From positions 402,911-466,910 of the forward strand of contig NZ_MVJM01000002.1 of the NCBI RefSeq assembly GCF_002156385.1: DNA of 64,000 bases, written 5' to 3'. The DNA comes from Halalkalibacter urbisdiaboli. Its GTDB lineage: Bacteria; Bacillota; Bacilli; Bacillales; Bacillaceae_D. Made by a program: the position numbers and the translations under genes. Numbering within the stretch: position 1 is the first letter of the stretch; each line of letters opens with the position of its first letter. This document shows positions 36,644 through 44,983 of the stretch, piece after piece. The notes beneath the pieces were generated by a model. The model was not told the origin of the DNA. It made no database searches and saw only the letters and a list, made by a program, of their open reading frames with translations.

Positions 36644-38914
36644 CTAACGTAACTGGAGAACTGCCTTGTTTTTTCCTGTTTCCTTTGCAACATACAACCC
36701 TTGATCAGCTAAATTAAATAAAGTCTTAGAAGACAAAGAGTCTAAATCATGGCTCTGCCAATGAGAAACTCCACATGAAACAGTAACTCGTGGACTTGTT
36801 TCAATAGCAACAGCTTTTACAACTCGTTCGGCAATGGAGAATCCTGTATATACGTCCACTTTCGGTAAGTAAATGGCAAGTTCCTCACCACCCCAACGGG
36901 CTGCAATATCCTCTTCACGGATATTCTTTTTCATAATATTCGCAACTTGAATAATAATATCATCTCCGACCTGGTGACCGAATGTATCATTAATTTGTTT
37001 AAAATTATCAATATCCAGCAACAAAAATGTTCCTTCGACATCACGCATCATCGATTCTTGAATCTTTTCATCTAAATGGTTTCGAGAATAAAGTCTTGTT
37101 AAGTGATCGGTAATAACTAATTTCTCTAGTTCTTCATGTAACATCGAATTAGTAAATGCCAACGTTGAATGATGAATAAGTGATTGTAGCAATTTAAAAC
37201 TATCGAACGTAAAATGATATGGCTCTGAGTGTGCTGCAATGACGAGACCCTTTAATTCTGTACTTTGGATCATTGGTACGGCCAATACGGAGTGATAATT
37301 ATTTATTTTAATTTCATCATGCAATTGCGCGTCACCAATATAAATAGGATCTTTCTCCCTCTTTACTTTGCGGATAAACGGCTCAAGGTCCTCTAACGAT
37401 TCCTTTGTAAAAAAGGACGTACTTCCCTCTAACAAAACAAACTCCCCGTTTGATTGAAAAAGAATAAATCCTACCTGCTCAGCCTCGAAGGAATTTATAA
37501 TTTGTTCCGTCATAAAATTTATCGTATCAGCAAGCCTTAAATTTAAATTGAGCTGGTGAGAGGTCTGGTTAATCAGCTGCAAATCATGAATTAATTTCCG
37601 AGATTGCTGATAGAGCTCTGCATTTTCTAATGCATTCCCTCCAGTATCCGCTAACATCTCAATAAAATCGATTTCATGTTTCGGCAGACGAACATCAGCA
37701 CTTGCTTGAATTTCCATTACACCGTAAACTCCCTGCTTTCCTCGTAAAGGTGCATAGAGTGTAACTTTATCCTTACTCTCGATTCGTTCGATTTGAATTA
37801 ACCCTGTTAAATATGCATGTTCTGCTGTACGATTACCACTGTCTGAACCATACATCAGTTGTTTAATCGGAACCCCTTCCTTCACTTCCCATTCATGAGA
37901 AAGAAGAAGGTTAACCTGGAAGCTTGGATATACTTGCTCTAATGCATAAATAATCTCTCCAAGAACTTCACCAATGTTCATTGTCGAATGGAACTTTTTC
38001 GTAACTTGTAAAAGTAAATCCCTTCTCCTACCCTCATTACGAACTTTCTCTTGGTGATAACCTTTGCTAAACAAAGGAAGAAAATCCTTAACCCATCGAC
38101 CCGTTTGCTTTAAGAAAGACGTTGCTTCATTCTTAGTAGCGAAACTAAAAATGATACACCCGAATACTTCAGAAGGGTTTTCAAAAATGGTAATTACATT
38201 CCATTTTAGTTCTTTGAAAAATAACGCCCCTTCATAAAGAAACCTATCTCGGTCACTACGTTCACTTAATACATCATTTGAAAAATGTTCGGGAGCCACA
38301 GAAGACGATTGCTTTCTTTCAAAGCCTTCTGAGCTTGATATTACAATAAAATCACTATCAATTCTTTCACAAATAACAATACCGGACCTATTCTTAATAA
38401 TTCCTGATAAAGTCCTTACAAATGAATGTGATAGTTTTCTAAATTCAATTTCATAACTTGCATTTTTTAATATATCTCCAACAGAAACCTCTAAAACATC
38501 CTGACTTTCAAAAGACATAAACTCGGCTTCCTTTATTAATTTTTCACACAATTCTACTAAAAGGGATCGGTACAGTTCAATATTACTCATGTCAGATTGT
38601 ACAACAACCCCAAGATAACAGAGCCCTTTTCCCTGCCCTTTAGTAAAAGGAATTGTTATAACAAGACAGTCTTGAAAACAAAACGGAGTAGCATCAATAG
38701 TAACTTGACGTTGTAAATACTCCATCGCTTCTGTTACCGATGATTGTGTTAGACCGACTTCTTTTATTACTAGAACCTTGTCCACAGTAGCTAAAAAAAG
38801 AATAGCAGATTCAAATTCCATTAAAAGACCACTATTCTTTTCTTCGTTCACGAGCCCATCTAGTAATTCAAAGCACTTTCTACTTACATTCAAATCATTG
38901 AGAAGATTATCCAT
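36644..38914 (-). CDS. dgcP: Diguanylate cyclase with GAF domains (DgcP/YtrP type)
   Basis: This is a 756-residue soluble protein. A poorly conserved N-terminal region (about 1-290) is followed by two GAF-like sensor domains (about 300-440 and 460-600) and a C-terminal GGDEF domain (about 600-756) with the active-site loop WGGEELAIY, so it should make c-di-GMP. An RxxD-type I-site is not obvious. It is longer than B. subtilis DgcP (about 579 residues), mainly at the N-terminus. I prefer ATG 38914; a GTG at 38932 is possible. It is upstream of refZ and divergent from rpsD. Confidence 0.88.
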   Translation of the reverse strand: MDNLLNDLNVSRKCFELLDGLVNEEKNSGLLMEFESAILFLATVDKVLVIKEVGLTQSSVTEAMEYLQRQVTIDATPFCFQDCLVITIPFTKGQGKGLCYLGVVVQSDMSNIELYRSLLVELCEKLIKEAEFMSFESQDVLEVSVGDILKNASYEIEFRKLSHSFVRTLSGIIKNRSGIVICERIDSDFIVISSSEGFERKQSSSVAPEHFSNDVLSERSDRDRFLYEGALFFKELKWNVITIFENPSEVFGCIIFSFATKNEATSFLKQTGRWVKDFLPLFSKGYHQEKVRNEGRRRDLLLQVTKKFHSTMNIGEVLGEIIYALEQVYPSFQVNLLLSHEWEVKEGVPIKQLMYGSDSGNRTAEHAYLTGLIQIERIESKDKVTLYAPLRGKQGVYGVMEIQASADVRLPKHEIDFIEMLADTGGNALENAELYQQSRKLIHDLQLINQTSHQLNLNLRLADTINFMTEQIINSFEAEQVGFILFQSNGEFVLLEGSTSFFTKESLEDLEPFIRKVKREKDPIYIGDAQLHDEIKINNYHSVLAVPMIQSTELKGLVIAAHSEPYHFTFDSFKLLQSLIHHSTLAFTNSMLHEELEKLVITDHLTRLYSRNHLDEKIQESMMRDVEGTFLLLDIDNFKQINDTFGHQVGDDIIIQVANIMKKNIREEDIAARWGGEELAIYLPKVDVYTGFSIAERVVKAVAIETSPRVTVSCGVSHWQSHDLDSLSSKTLFNLADQGLYVAKETGKNKAVLQLR

Positions 38915-39188
38915 TCTCTCGCACCACCACACACGGATACGTCATTACAGTCTTTTTGACTAAATACGTAAATGTTAATGATTTTTATATCCCTCATTTA
39001 TTTCGTAATAATACGACTTAATAAACAAAATTTGCTAAGAATTTATGACAATATATCGACTTTTTTCATATATATATTAGTGCTTTATGCATCTAAGTAT
39101 ATCTGAATTTACTCTATTTTACTATGTGAAATCAATAATGAATATAAAAAAATAATTTAAGCACTATATTTGTTCTTCATCAAGTAAT

Positions 39189-39217
39189 TTGACATCATTT
39201 CAACATCTCGATATAAT
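39189..39217 (+). promoter_or_regulatory. Consensus sigma-A promoter of rpsD
   Basis: TTGACA (39189-39194) and TATAAT (39212-39217) are both perfect and spaced by 17 bases. The start site would be near 39224, giving a leader of about 200 bases. Confidence 0.85.
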
Positions 39218-39235
39218 AGAAATCGTGTGAAATAA

Positions 39236-39412
39236 GACAGCCACGGTAAGCTTAATATGTTTTATCATTTTGTTCCTCGGTTTGCGGCTGCTAATAGCTG
39301 AGGTGCATTGTGTAACTTCTAGCTGTCGAGGCGAAGATGCATAAAGGCAAAATGAGCATGTTAAGAGATTGCCCTACGGTTGTTATTTTGCAACAACAAA
39401 ATAACAAGGAGG
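39236..39412 (+). ncRNA. Structured S4-binding leader of rpsD
   Basis: The leader folds by long-range pairing: CTTAATATG (39251-39259) with CATGTTAAG (39357-39365), and TCATTTTG (39265-39272) with CAAAATGA (39348-39355). A CCTCG/CGAGG helix and further hairpins lie inside. A final 11-bp hairpin (TTGTTATTTTG with CAAAATAACAA, 39380-39407) ends directly before the GGAGG box. In B. subtilis, S4 binds the rpsD leader and represses its own translation. The geometry here fits the same autoregulation; the exact fold is my reading. Confidence 0.7.
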
Positions 39413-39421
39413 AGTCTATTC

Positions 39422-40024
39422 ATGGCTCGCTATACAGGTCCATCTTGGAAATTATCTCGTCGCTTAGGCATTTCACTAAGCGGAACTGGTAAAGAATTAG
39501 CTAAACGTCCGTATGCTCCAGGGCAACACGGTCCAAATCAACGTAAAAAACTTTCTGAATATGGTATTCAACTTCAGGAAAAGCAAAAGCTTCGTCACAT
39601 GTTTGGTGTGAACGAGCGTCAATTCCGTCGTATTTTTGATGATGCTGGTAAAATGCCAGGCATTCACGGTGAAAACTTCATGATTCTTCTTGAGTCACGT
39701 CTTGATAACGTTGTTTACCGTATGGGTCTTGCTCGTACTCGTCGTGCAGCACGTCAGCTTGTAAACCACGGTCACATCACTGTTGATGGTCAACGCGTAG
39801 ATATTCCATCTTACCGTTTAAAGCCAGGTCAAACAGTTGGTGTTCGTGAAAAGTCTCGTAACAATAGCGTTATTAAAGAATCTTTAGAAGCAACTGATTT
39901 TGTTCCAGCATATGTAACGTTTGATGCTGATAAGTTTGAAGGTACGTATAGCCGTTACCCTGAGCGTTCTGAGCTACCTGCAGAAATTACAGAAGCTCTT
40001 ATCGTTGAATTCTATTCACGTTAA
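39422..40024 (+). CDS. rpsD: 30S ribosomal protein S4
   Basis: S4 is a primary 16S rRNA-binding protein that nucleates 30S assembly. The 200 residues start [20 protein letters not shown]. They include the S4 N-terminal domain without zinc cysteines, and the S4 RNA-binding domain (about 93-155; [28 protein letters not shown]). The ATG at 39422 follows an AAGGAGGAG box. It is monocistronic with a perfect promoter, a structured leader for feedback, and a terminator downstream. The neighbouring tyrS locus is conserved in Bacillus. Confidence 0.98.
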   Translation: MARYTGPSWKLSRRLGISLSGTGKELAKRPYAPGQHGPNQRKKLSEYGIQLQEKQKLRHMFGVNERQFRRIFDDAGKMPGIHGENFMILLESRLDNVVYRMGLARTRRAARQLVNHGHITVDGQRVDIPSYRLKPGQTVGVREKSRNNSVIKESLEATDFVPAYVTFDADKFEGTYSRYPERSELPAEITEALIVEFYSR

Positions 40025-40031
40025 TAAGAGA

Positions 40032-40062
40032 AAGAAGGCAGCATAGAAGCTGTCTTCTTTTT
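40032..40062 (+). terminator. Terminator after rpsD
   Basis: AAGAAGGCAGC (40032-40042) pairs with GCTGTCTTCTT (40048-40058), followed by TTT. It lies a few bases after the rpsD stop. Confidence 0.85.
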
Positions 40063-40092
40063 ATATTATGTAAGATTTTTTTGATTATGAAT

Positions 40093-40139
40093 AAGGAGAG
40101 GAACCTAAAAGGTCTCGTTTTTAGGTTCCCCTCCTTTTT
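40093..40139. repeat. Second strong hairpin downstream of rpsD
   Basis: AAGGAGAGGAACCTAAAA (40093-40110) pairs with TTTTAGGTTCCCCTCCTT (about 40118-40135), 18 bp with one mismatch, followed by TTTTA. It may be a back-up terminator. The core CCTAAAAGGTCT also occurs at 44822-44833, next to the palindromic element copy 2, so it may belong to a repeat family. Confidence 0.6.
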
Positions 40140-40185
40140 AGATCACCGATACGCATCTGCCACGGTCAGAAAACAGCAACACCAA

Positions 40186-40221
40186 AAGAAAAGGGCGATT
40201 CCATTTAGTACTATTGCCCCT
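40186..40221 (-). terminator. Probable terminator after tyrS
   Basis: GGGCAAT pairs with ATCGCCC on the minus strand, followed by TTTTCTTTTG. The stem is short. Confidence 0.5.
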
Positions 40222-40253
40222 ATTGAAATCCCCCGTTATGCTAATTTATCCAA

Positions 40254-41492
40254 TTAGTTCATACTTATTTTTGCAAATTTTCGTTTCCCTACTTGGACAA
40301 TTAAACCATCTTCAATCACTACTTGCATTTGCACATCTGCGACCTTTTCTTCATTTAGCTTAATCCCGCCATTTTGAATCATTCGGCGTGCCTCACCTTT
40401 AGATCCCATCATTTTCAATTCAACAAGTAAATCAATAATCCCTATTTCCTGAGGTCCGTCCCATGCTACCTCAGGAATGTCCGTAGGAAGTGTTCTTTTT
40501 TGGAAGACTGTCTCAAAGTAGTGTCTGGCTTGTTTCGCCTCTTCTGGACCATGGTACATTTCTACGAACTTCTCACCAAGACGCATTTTCGCATCACGTG
40601 GATGAACCGATCCGTCACTTAAACCTGCCTCAAGCGTTTCGATCTCATCCATCGGCAAGTCAGTTGCTAGTTTATAATACTTAATCATTAATTCATCAGG
40701 GATCGACATTGATTTACCGAAAATCTCATTAGGAGCTTCATCAATACCGATGTAATTCTTTAATGATTTTGACATTTTTCTTTCACCATCAAGTCCTTCA
40801 ATTAAAGGCAATGTCATCGCAATTTGCTTCTCTTTTCCATATGCTTCCTGTAAATGACGTCCCATTAATAAATTAAATTTTTGGTCCGTTCCCCCTACTT
40901 CAACGTCTGATTCTAAAGCAACCGAATCATACCCTTGCATTAACGGGTAGAAAAATTCATGAATGGAAATCGATTGACCTGAGCGATAACGTTTTTCAAA
41001 ATCATCTCTTTCTAACATTCTTGCTACTGTCATATTACCTGAGAGCATAATCACATCTTCAAACGACATCGGCTTTAACCATTCAGAGTTATAATAAAGT
41101 TTCGCCTTATTCATATCGAGAATCTTTCCGTATTGTTCAACATACGTTCTAGCATTTTCTTTTACTTCTTCATCAGTTAGTTGTTTTCTCGTTTCTGATT
41201 TCCCAGTTGGGTCCCCAATTCTACCTGTGAAATCACCAATTAGCATTTGGATCTCGTGACCTAGCTCTTGAAATTGGCGAAGTTTATGGAGAACAACTGT
41301 ATGCCCTAAATGAACATCTGGTGCAGAAGGATCCATCCCTAGCTTAATTTTTAAAGGTTTACCTGTCAGAACTGATTTTTCTATTTTTTTTCTAAAGTCT
41401 TCCTCAGGTACAATTTCAACGACACCCCTATTTAAAATTTCCAATTGTCGTTCCACTTCCTGCTGCTGTTCTAACGTTAATTCAGTTTCCAC
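40254..41492 (-). CDS. tyrS: Tyrosyl-tRNA synthetase, TyrZ type
   Basis: This class I synthetase charges tRNA-Tyr. The 412 residues hold the HIGH-like signature as HLGH in [18 protein letters not shown], the tyrosine-site motif [15 protein letters not shown], and KMSKS in [12 protein letters not shown], with a C-terminal S4-like domain (about 345-410). The sequence is of the TyrZ clade ([12 protein letters not shown]..., SAPDVHLGH) rather than the longer-known B. subtilis TyrS clade (TADSLHIGH), yet it occupies the tyrS locus beside rpsD. A T-box leader controls it. Confidence 0.93.
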   Translation of the reverse strand: METELTLEQQQEVERQLEILNRGVVEIVPEEDFRKKIEKSVLTGKPLKIKLGMDPSAPDVHLGHTVVLHKLRQFQELGHEIQMLIGDFTGRIGDPTGKSETRKQLTDEEVKENARTYVEQYGKILDMNKAKLYYNSEWLKPMSFEDVIMLSGNMTVARMLERDDFEKRYRSGQSISIHEFFYPLMQGYDSVALESDVEVGGTDQKFNLLMGRHLQEAYGKEKQIAMTLPLIEGLDGERKMSKSLKNYIGIDEAPNEIFGKSMSIPDELMIKYYKLATDLPMDEIETLEAGLSDGSVHPRDAKMRLGEKFVEMYHGPEEAKQARHYFETVFQKRTLPTDIPEVAWDGPQEIGIIDLLVELKMMGSKGEARRMIQNGGIKLNEEKVADVQMQVVIEDGLIVQVGKRKFAKISMN

Positions 41493-41529
41493 CTTATTCC
41501 CTCCTAGTATTCATATTTAGTCTTTTAGA

Positions 41530-41760
41530 CAATAAAAAAACGCCCCCTAAAAAAGGGACGAGGTTCTCGCGGTACCACCCTTGTTGAAGACGTAAATCTC
41601 CCACTTAGCACGATAACGGAGTGACCGTCCTTGGCTATTCAAGGAAAGCTCCAGGCTGTATTTCATCCTCCATCCTCATACTGATTCTCACCAACCATCA
41701 GCTCTCTAACATGATAAATGGAAACTACTTCGACCCTTCAATGCTTGCTATTTGAATTAC
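41530..41760 (-). ncRNA. T-box leader of tyrS (Tyr specifier)
   Basis: The minus strand has the conserved T-box AAGGGTGGTACCGCG at about 41568-41582. It is followed by a terminator (CGTCCC...GGGGGCG and seven T, to about 41530) and preceded by a stem I region with AGAGAGCTGATGGTTGGTGAGAATCAG-type elements. The specifier loop reads GAAATACAGCC with UAC, a tyrosine codon. Uncharged tRNA-Tyr should favour the antiterminator and read-through into tyrS. Confidence 0.92.
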
Positions 41761-41873
41761 ATAATGTAGATCTTAACATCAATAATTATTTTCTTTTTTA
41801 TCATATTCGTTTTTCTATGTCAATTCAACACTTTTAGAAAATGCCCGAAAACATACCATCCTTCGACATCCTA

Positions 41874-41882
41874 TGCTATAAT
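41874..41882 (+). promoter_or_regulatory. Extended -10 promoter of the PBP gene
   Basis: TGCTATAAT is a perfect extended -10 (TGnTATAAT). No good -35 is seen, which is acceptable for this promoter class. It lies 28 bases before the start codon. Confidence 0.5.
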
Positions 41883-41909
41883 TATTGCTGATATATTAGG
41901 AGGTTTATT

Positions 41910-44798
41910 ATGAAGAATATATTTTCTCACTTTATAGAGAAACTACGATTTTTTTCAGAAAAACTACATGAGAAGAAGGTATTTAGACGGATTGGCATTA
42001 CATATCAAGTCGTATGGAATCTACTATTAATCTTTCTGGTATTTGGATTAATGGCAGTTTTCTTCGTTGGTGGTACTGCTGCAGGTTATTTCGCCTCTCT
42101 TGTAAAGGATGAACCACTTCGTTCATCAACTGAGATGAAGGCCGAAATATATGATTACGAAGAAACGAGCCAGGTTTTCTTTGCAGATCAAGTATTTCTT
42201 GGTGAATTACCTTCGGAGCTTGAACGCCATCAAGTTGCTTTATCCGATATTTCCAAGCATGTTAAAAACGCAATTATCGCTACGGAAGATGAACATTTTT
42301 TCGAACACGAAGGTGTAGTTCCAAAAGCGATTATGAGAGCAACCTTTCAAGAGTTTGCAAACTCTTCTGTTCAAACTGGTGGGAGTACGTTAACTCAGCA
42401 ATTAATCAAACAACAAATTCTATCAAGTGAAGTTTCATTTGACCGTAAAGCAACAGAAATTCTTCTTGCATTACGCTTAGAAAAATTTTTGGATAAAGAT
42501 GATATTTTAGAAGCTTATTTAAACGTTGTACCCTTTGGTCGGAATTCTTCAGGTCGACAAATTGCAGGGGTACAAGCAGCCGCTCGAGGGATTTTTGGTG
42601 TAGATGCAAAAGAGCTAAACATTCCACAAGCTGCGTATATAGCCGGATTACCTCAAAGTCCTTTTGGTTACACTCCATTTACTAGCAGTGGAGATGTTAA
42701 GGAACATTTAGATGCAGGCTTAAATCGAATGAAAACCGTCCTTCGCCGCATGTACGAAGGAGGGTATATATCTGAAAAAGAATATGAAAATGCATTAGCA
42801 TACGATATTCGAGCCAATCTAACAGAAAAAACACCATCACCAATTGATGAATATCCGTTCTTAACCTATGAAGTGATGCGTCGTGCAACAGATATCTTAA
42901 CAGAACAAAACCTTAAAAAAGATGGAATTAACCTAAACGAGCTTGAACAAGATAAACGGATCGAAACGTATAATCGATATTACGAGAATGCATCGAGTCA
43001 ATTAAGAAGAAGTGGCTTTCGGATTTATACAACCATCGATAAAGATATCTATGATTCTATGCAAGAAGCAGTCACAGACGATCGTCTATTTGGTCCAATG
43101 AAAGAAGGTGAGCACGAAGAGGTCGGTGCTGTTTTAATTGAAAACAAGACTGGGGCTATTAAGGGATTCGTTGGTGGTAGAAACGAAGATGGAGATAAAC
43201 ACTATAACCATGCAACACAGGCATTAAGACAAAACGGATCAACAATGAAGCCGATTCTCGCCTATGCTCCTGCAATGGAAATCGGTGCAGTACAACCAGG
43301 AATTGTCGTCCCAGATACGTACGCACAATATAGTGGTGGTACTGAAATTCGAAATTTTGACCGCCGGCATTTAGGATTACTATCAGTTAGAGAATCACTA
43401 GCCCGTTCTAGAAATGTTCCAGCTGTGCGTGCCTTTAAAAAGGTTCCTCATGATCAAGCAAGGGATACATTACTAAAACTCGGATTTCGTTTAAACGATG
43501 GTGAACCTTATGAATCAGCACCATTAGGTTCAACTGACTTTAATGTTACAGTTGAACAAAACACAAACGCTTATGCAACATTCTCTAATGGCGGAACTTT
43601 TGTAAAATCTTATTTAATTGATCGGATTGAAACGGCAAGTGGTGAAATTATTTATGAAAATAAACCTCAAAAAGTTGAAGTCTTTTCACCACAAACCTCT
43701 TATTTAATCATTGATATGCTCCGTGATGTTTTGAAAGGCGGAGGAACAGCAAGTACGTTACCTAGTCGCTTAAAGTTCTCAGCCGATTGGGCTGGAAAAA
43801 CAGGAACTTCTAGTGATGTTAAAGACTCATGGTTTGTTGGGTCAAATCCTAATGTGACACTTGGCGTTTGGATCGGCTATGACACTCCAAAAGAAATAAA
43901 TAGAACAGTTGGTGGGCTGCGTTACGGACCGAGAACCCAGCAGATTTGGGCCAATATTGCCAATGCAGCATATTCGCGTGCACCAGAGCTTATGGCACCG
44001 GATCAGCGTTTCCAGATGCCAAATGGGATTGTGAGTCGTTCTATCTGTAGTATAACTGGTTTACTTCCGTCAACAGTATGTCAAGAAGCTGGACTCGTAA
44101 AAACAGATTTATTTAATGCAAAATTTGTTCCTTCCAAGACAGATGAAAGTTTAGAGCATGCACGATATGTCACAATTAATCAAAAGAAATTTCTAGCATT
44201 GGAATCAACTCCTGAGGAATTCACAGAAAAAGGTGTTAAGATTTCTGCTGAAAATTTAGGTATAAATGATGATGAATTAAATGAGTATTTGCCAGAATCA
44301 CTTAAGAACATTATTCCAGACGTTGAAGCTCCAAATAACGGGCGAACACCATCTGTTGTTAATGGAGTGAGATTAAACGGACAAAACTTAACTTGGTCAA
44401 AGCATCCTGATAATGACATCGTTGGTTACCGTATTTATCGGGCAGCGAATGAAAGTACAGATTATCAATTACTTACATCTGTTAAGGAAAACGACATGAC
44501 AAGTTATCAAGTGAAGGGTGGTTCATTCTCCTATTACGTGACAGCCGTTGATACTGCTGGTCGAGAATCTTCAGCATCTTCCTCTGTAGAAGGAGATGAA
44601 TGGCGTTCAAAGCCTGAACCGAAACCGGAGAAAGAACCGGAAGAGAAACAACCAGAGAAAAAGCCTGACCGTGAAGAAAAACCGTCTCCTCCCAATAACC
44701 GTCCTGAAGAAGACGATGCCGATAACAGTAATGACGATTCACCAGCTGATGATGAAAATGACGGTGAAAATAATAACACTAATCAAAATCGACTATAA
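41910..44798 (+). CDS. Class A penicillin-binding protein with FN3 domain
   Basis: This bifunctional peptidoglycan synthase is anchored in the membrane. In 962 residues: a cytosolic basic N-terminus, one span (about 37-62), a GT51 glycosyltransferase domain (about 90-280; catalytic Glu126 in ATEDEHFFEHEG), a transpeptidase domain (about 390-690) with Ser444 in STMK, SRN at 500-502 and KTG at 630-632, and a fibronectin type III domain (about 810-890). A tail of about 70 residues follows, first K/P/E-rich and then Asp/Asn/Glu-rich. It is a PBP1a-type enzyme; which B. subtilis paralogue it matches is unclear. An AGGAGG box precedes the ATG. Confidence 0.94.
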   Translation: MKNIFSHFIEKLRFFSEKLHEKKVFRRIGITYQVVWNLLLIFLVFGLMAVFFVGGTAAGYFASLVKDEPLRSSTEMKAEIYDYEETSQVFFADQVFLGELPSELERHQVALSDISKHVKNAIIATEDEHFFEHEGVVPKAIMRATFQEFANSSVQTGGSTLTQQLIKQQILSSEVSFDRKATEILLALRLEKFLDKDDILEAYLNVVPFGRNSSGRQIAGVQAAARGIFGVDAKELNIPQAAYIAGLPQSPFGYTPFTSSGDVKEHLDAGLNRMKTVLRRMYEGGYISEKEYENALAYDIRANLTEKTPSPIDEYPFLTYEVMRRATDILTEQNLKKDGINLNELEQDKRIETYNRYYENASSQLRRSGFRIYTTIDKDIYDSMQEAVTDDRLFGPMKEGEHEEVGAVLIENKTGAIKGFVGGRNEDGDKHYNHATQALRQNGSTMKPILAYAPAMEIGAVQPGIVVPDTYAQYSGGTEIRNFDRRHLGLLSVRESLARSRNVPAVRAFKKVPHDQARDTLLKLGFRLNDGEPYESAPLGSTDFNVTVEQNTNAYATFSNGGTFVKSYLIDRIETASGEIIYENKPQKVEVFSPQTSYLIIDMLRDVLKGGGTASTLPSRLKFSADWAGKTGTSSDVKDSWFVGSNPNVTLGVWIGYDTPKEINRTVGGLRYGPRTQQIWANIANAAYSRAPELMAPDQRFQMPNGIVSRSICSITGLLPSTVCQEAGLVKTDLFNAKFVPSKTDESLEHARYVTINQKKFLALESTPEEFTEKGVKISAENLGINDDELNEYLPESLKNIIPDVEAPNNGRTPSVVNGVRLNGQNLTWSKHPDNDIVGYRIYRAANESTDYQLLTSVKENDMTSYQVKGGSFSYYVTAVDTAGRESSASSSVEGDEWRSKPEPKPEKEPEEKQPEKKPDREEKPSPPNNRPEEDDADNSNDDSPADDENDGENNNTNQNRL

Positions 44799-44840
44799 CC
44801 TTCATTCACTTTGCTGAGGTACCTAAAAGGTCTGAAACAA

Positions 44841-44883
44841 GAGGGCATTGAAAAAAGGGAAAAGCACCCTTTTTCAGTGCCTC
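44841..44883. repeat. Palindromic element (copy 2)
   Basis: GAGGGCATTGAAAAAAGGG pairs imperfectly with CCCTTTTTCAGTGCCTC around a short loop. The right arm, read on the minus strand, gives GCACTGAAAAAGGGTG, identical to the core of the element at 12601-12620. It lies between the PBP and acsA genes and may act as a terminator for either. The opposite orientation of the two copies indicates a dispersed repeat. Confidence 0.7.
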
Positions 44884-44936
44884 TAAAACAAACCTTTTTT
44901 GGGCGCCTCTTTTCGTATAAAAGTCTTCCATAAACT

Positions 44937-44970
44937 GAGAGGCTGCAGCAAATGAATGCTGCAGCCTCTC
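44937..44970 (-). terminator. Strong hairpin after acsA
   Basis: A perfect 14-bp stem, GAGAGGCTGCAGCA (44937-44950) with TGCTGCAGCCTCTC (44957-44970), lies 13 bases past the acsA stop. There is no good T-run on either side, so it may be an mRNA 3'-end stabiliser as well as a terminator. Confidence 0.6.
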
Positions 44971-44983
44971 TATCCTTTATCGT

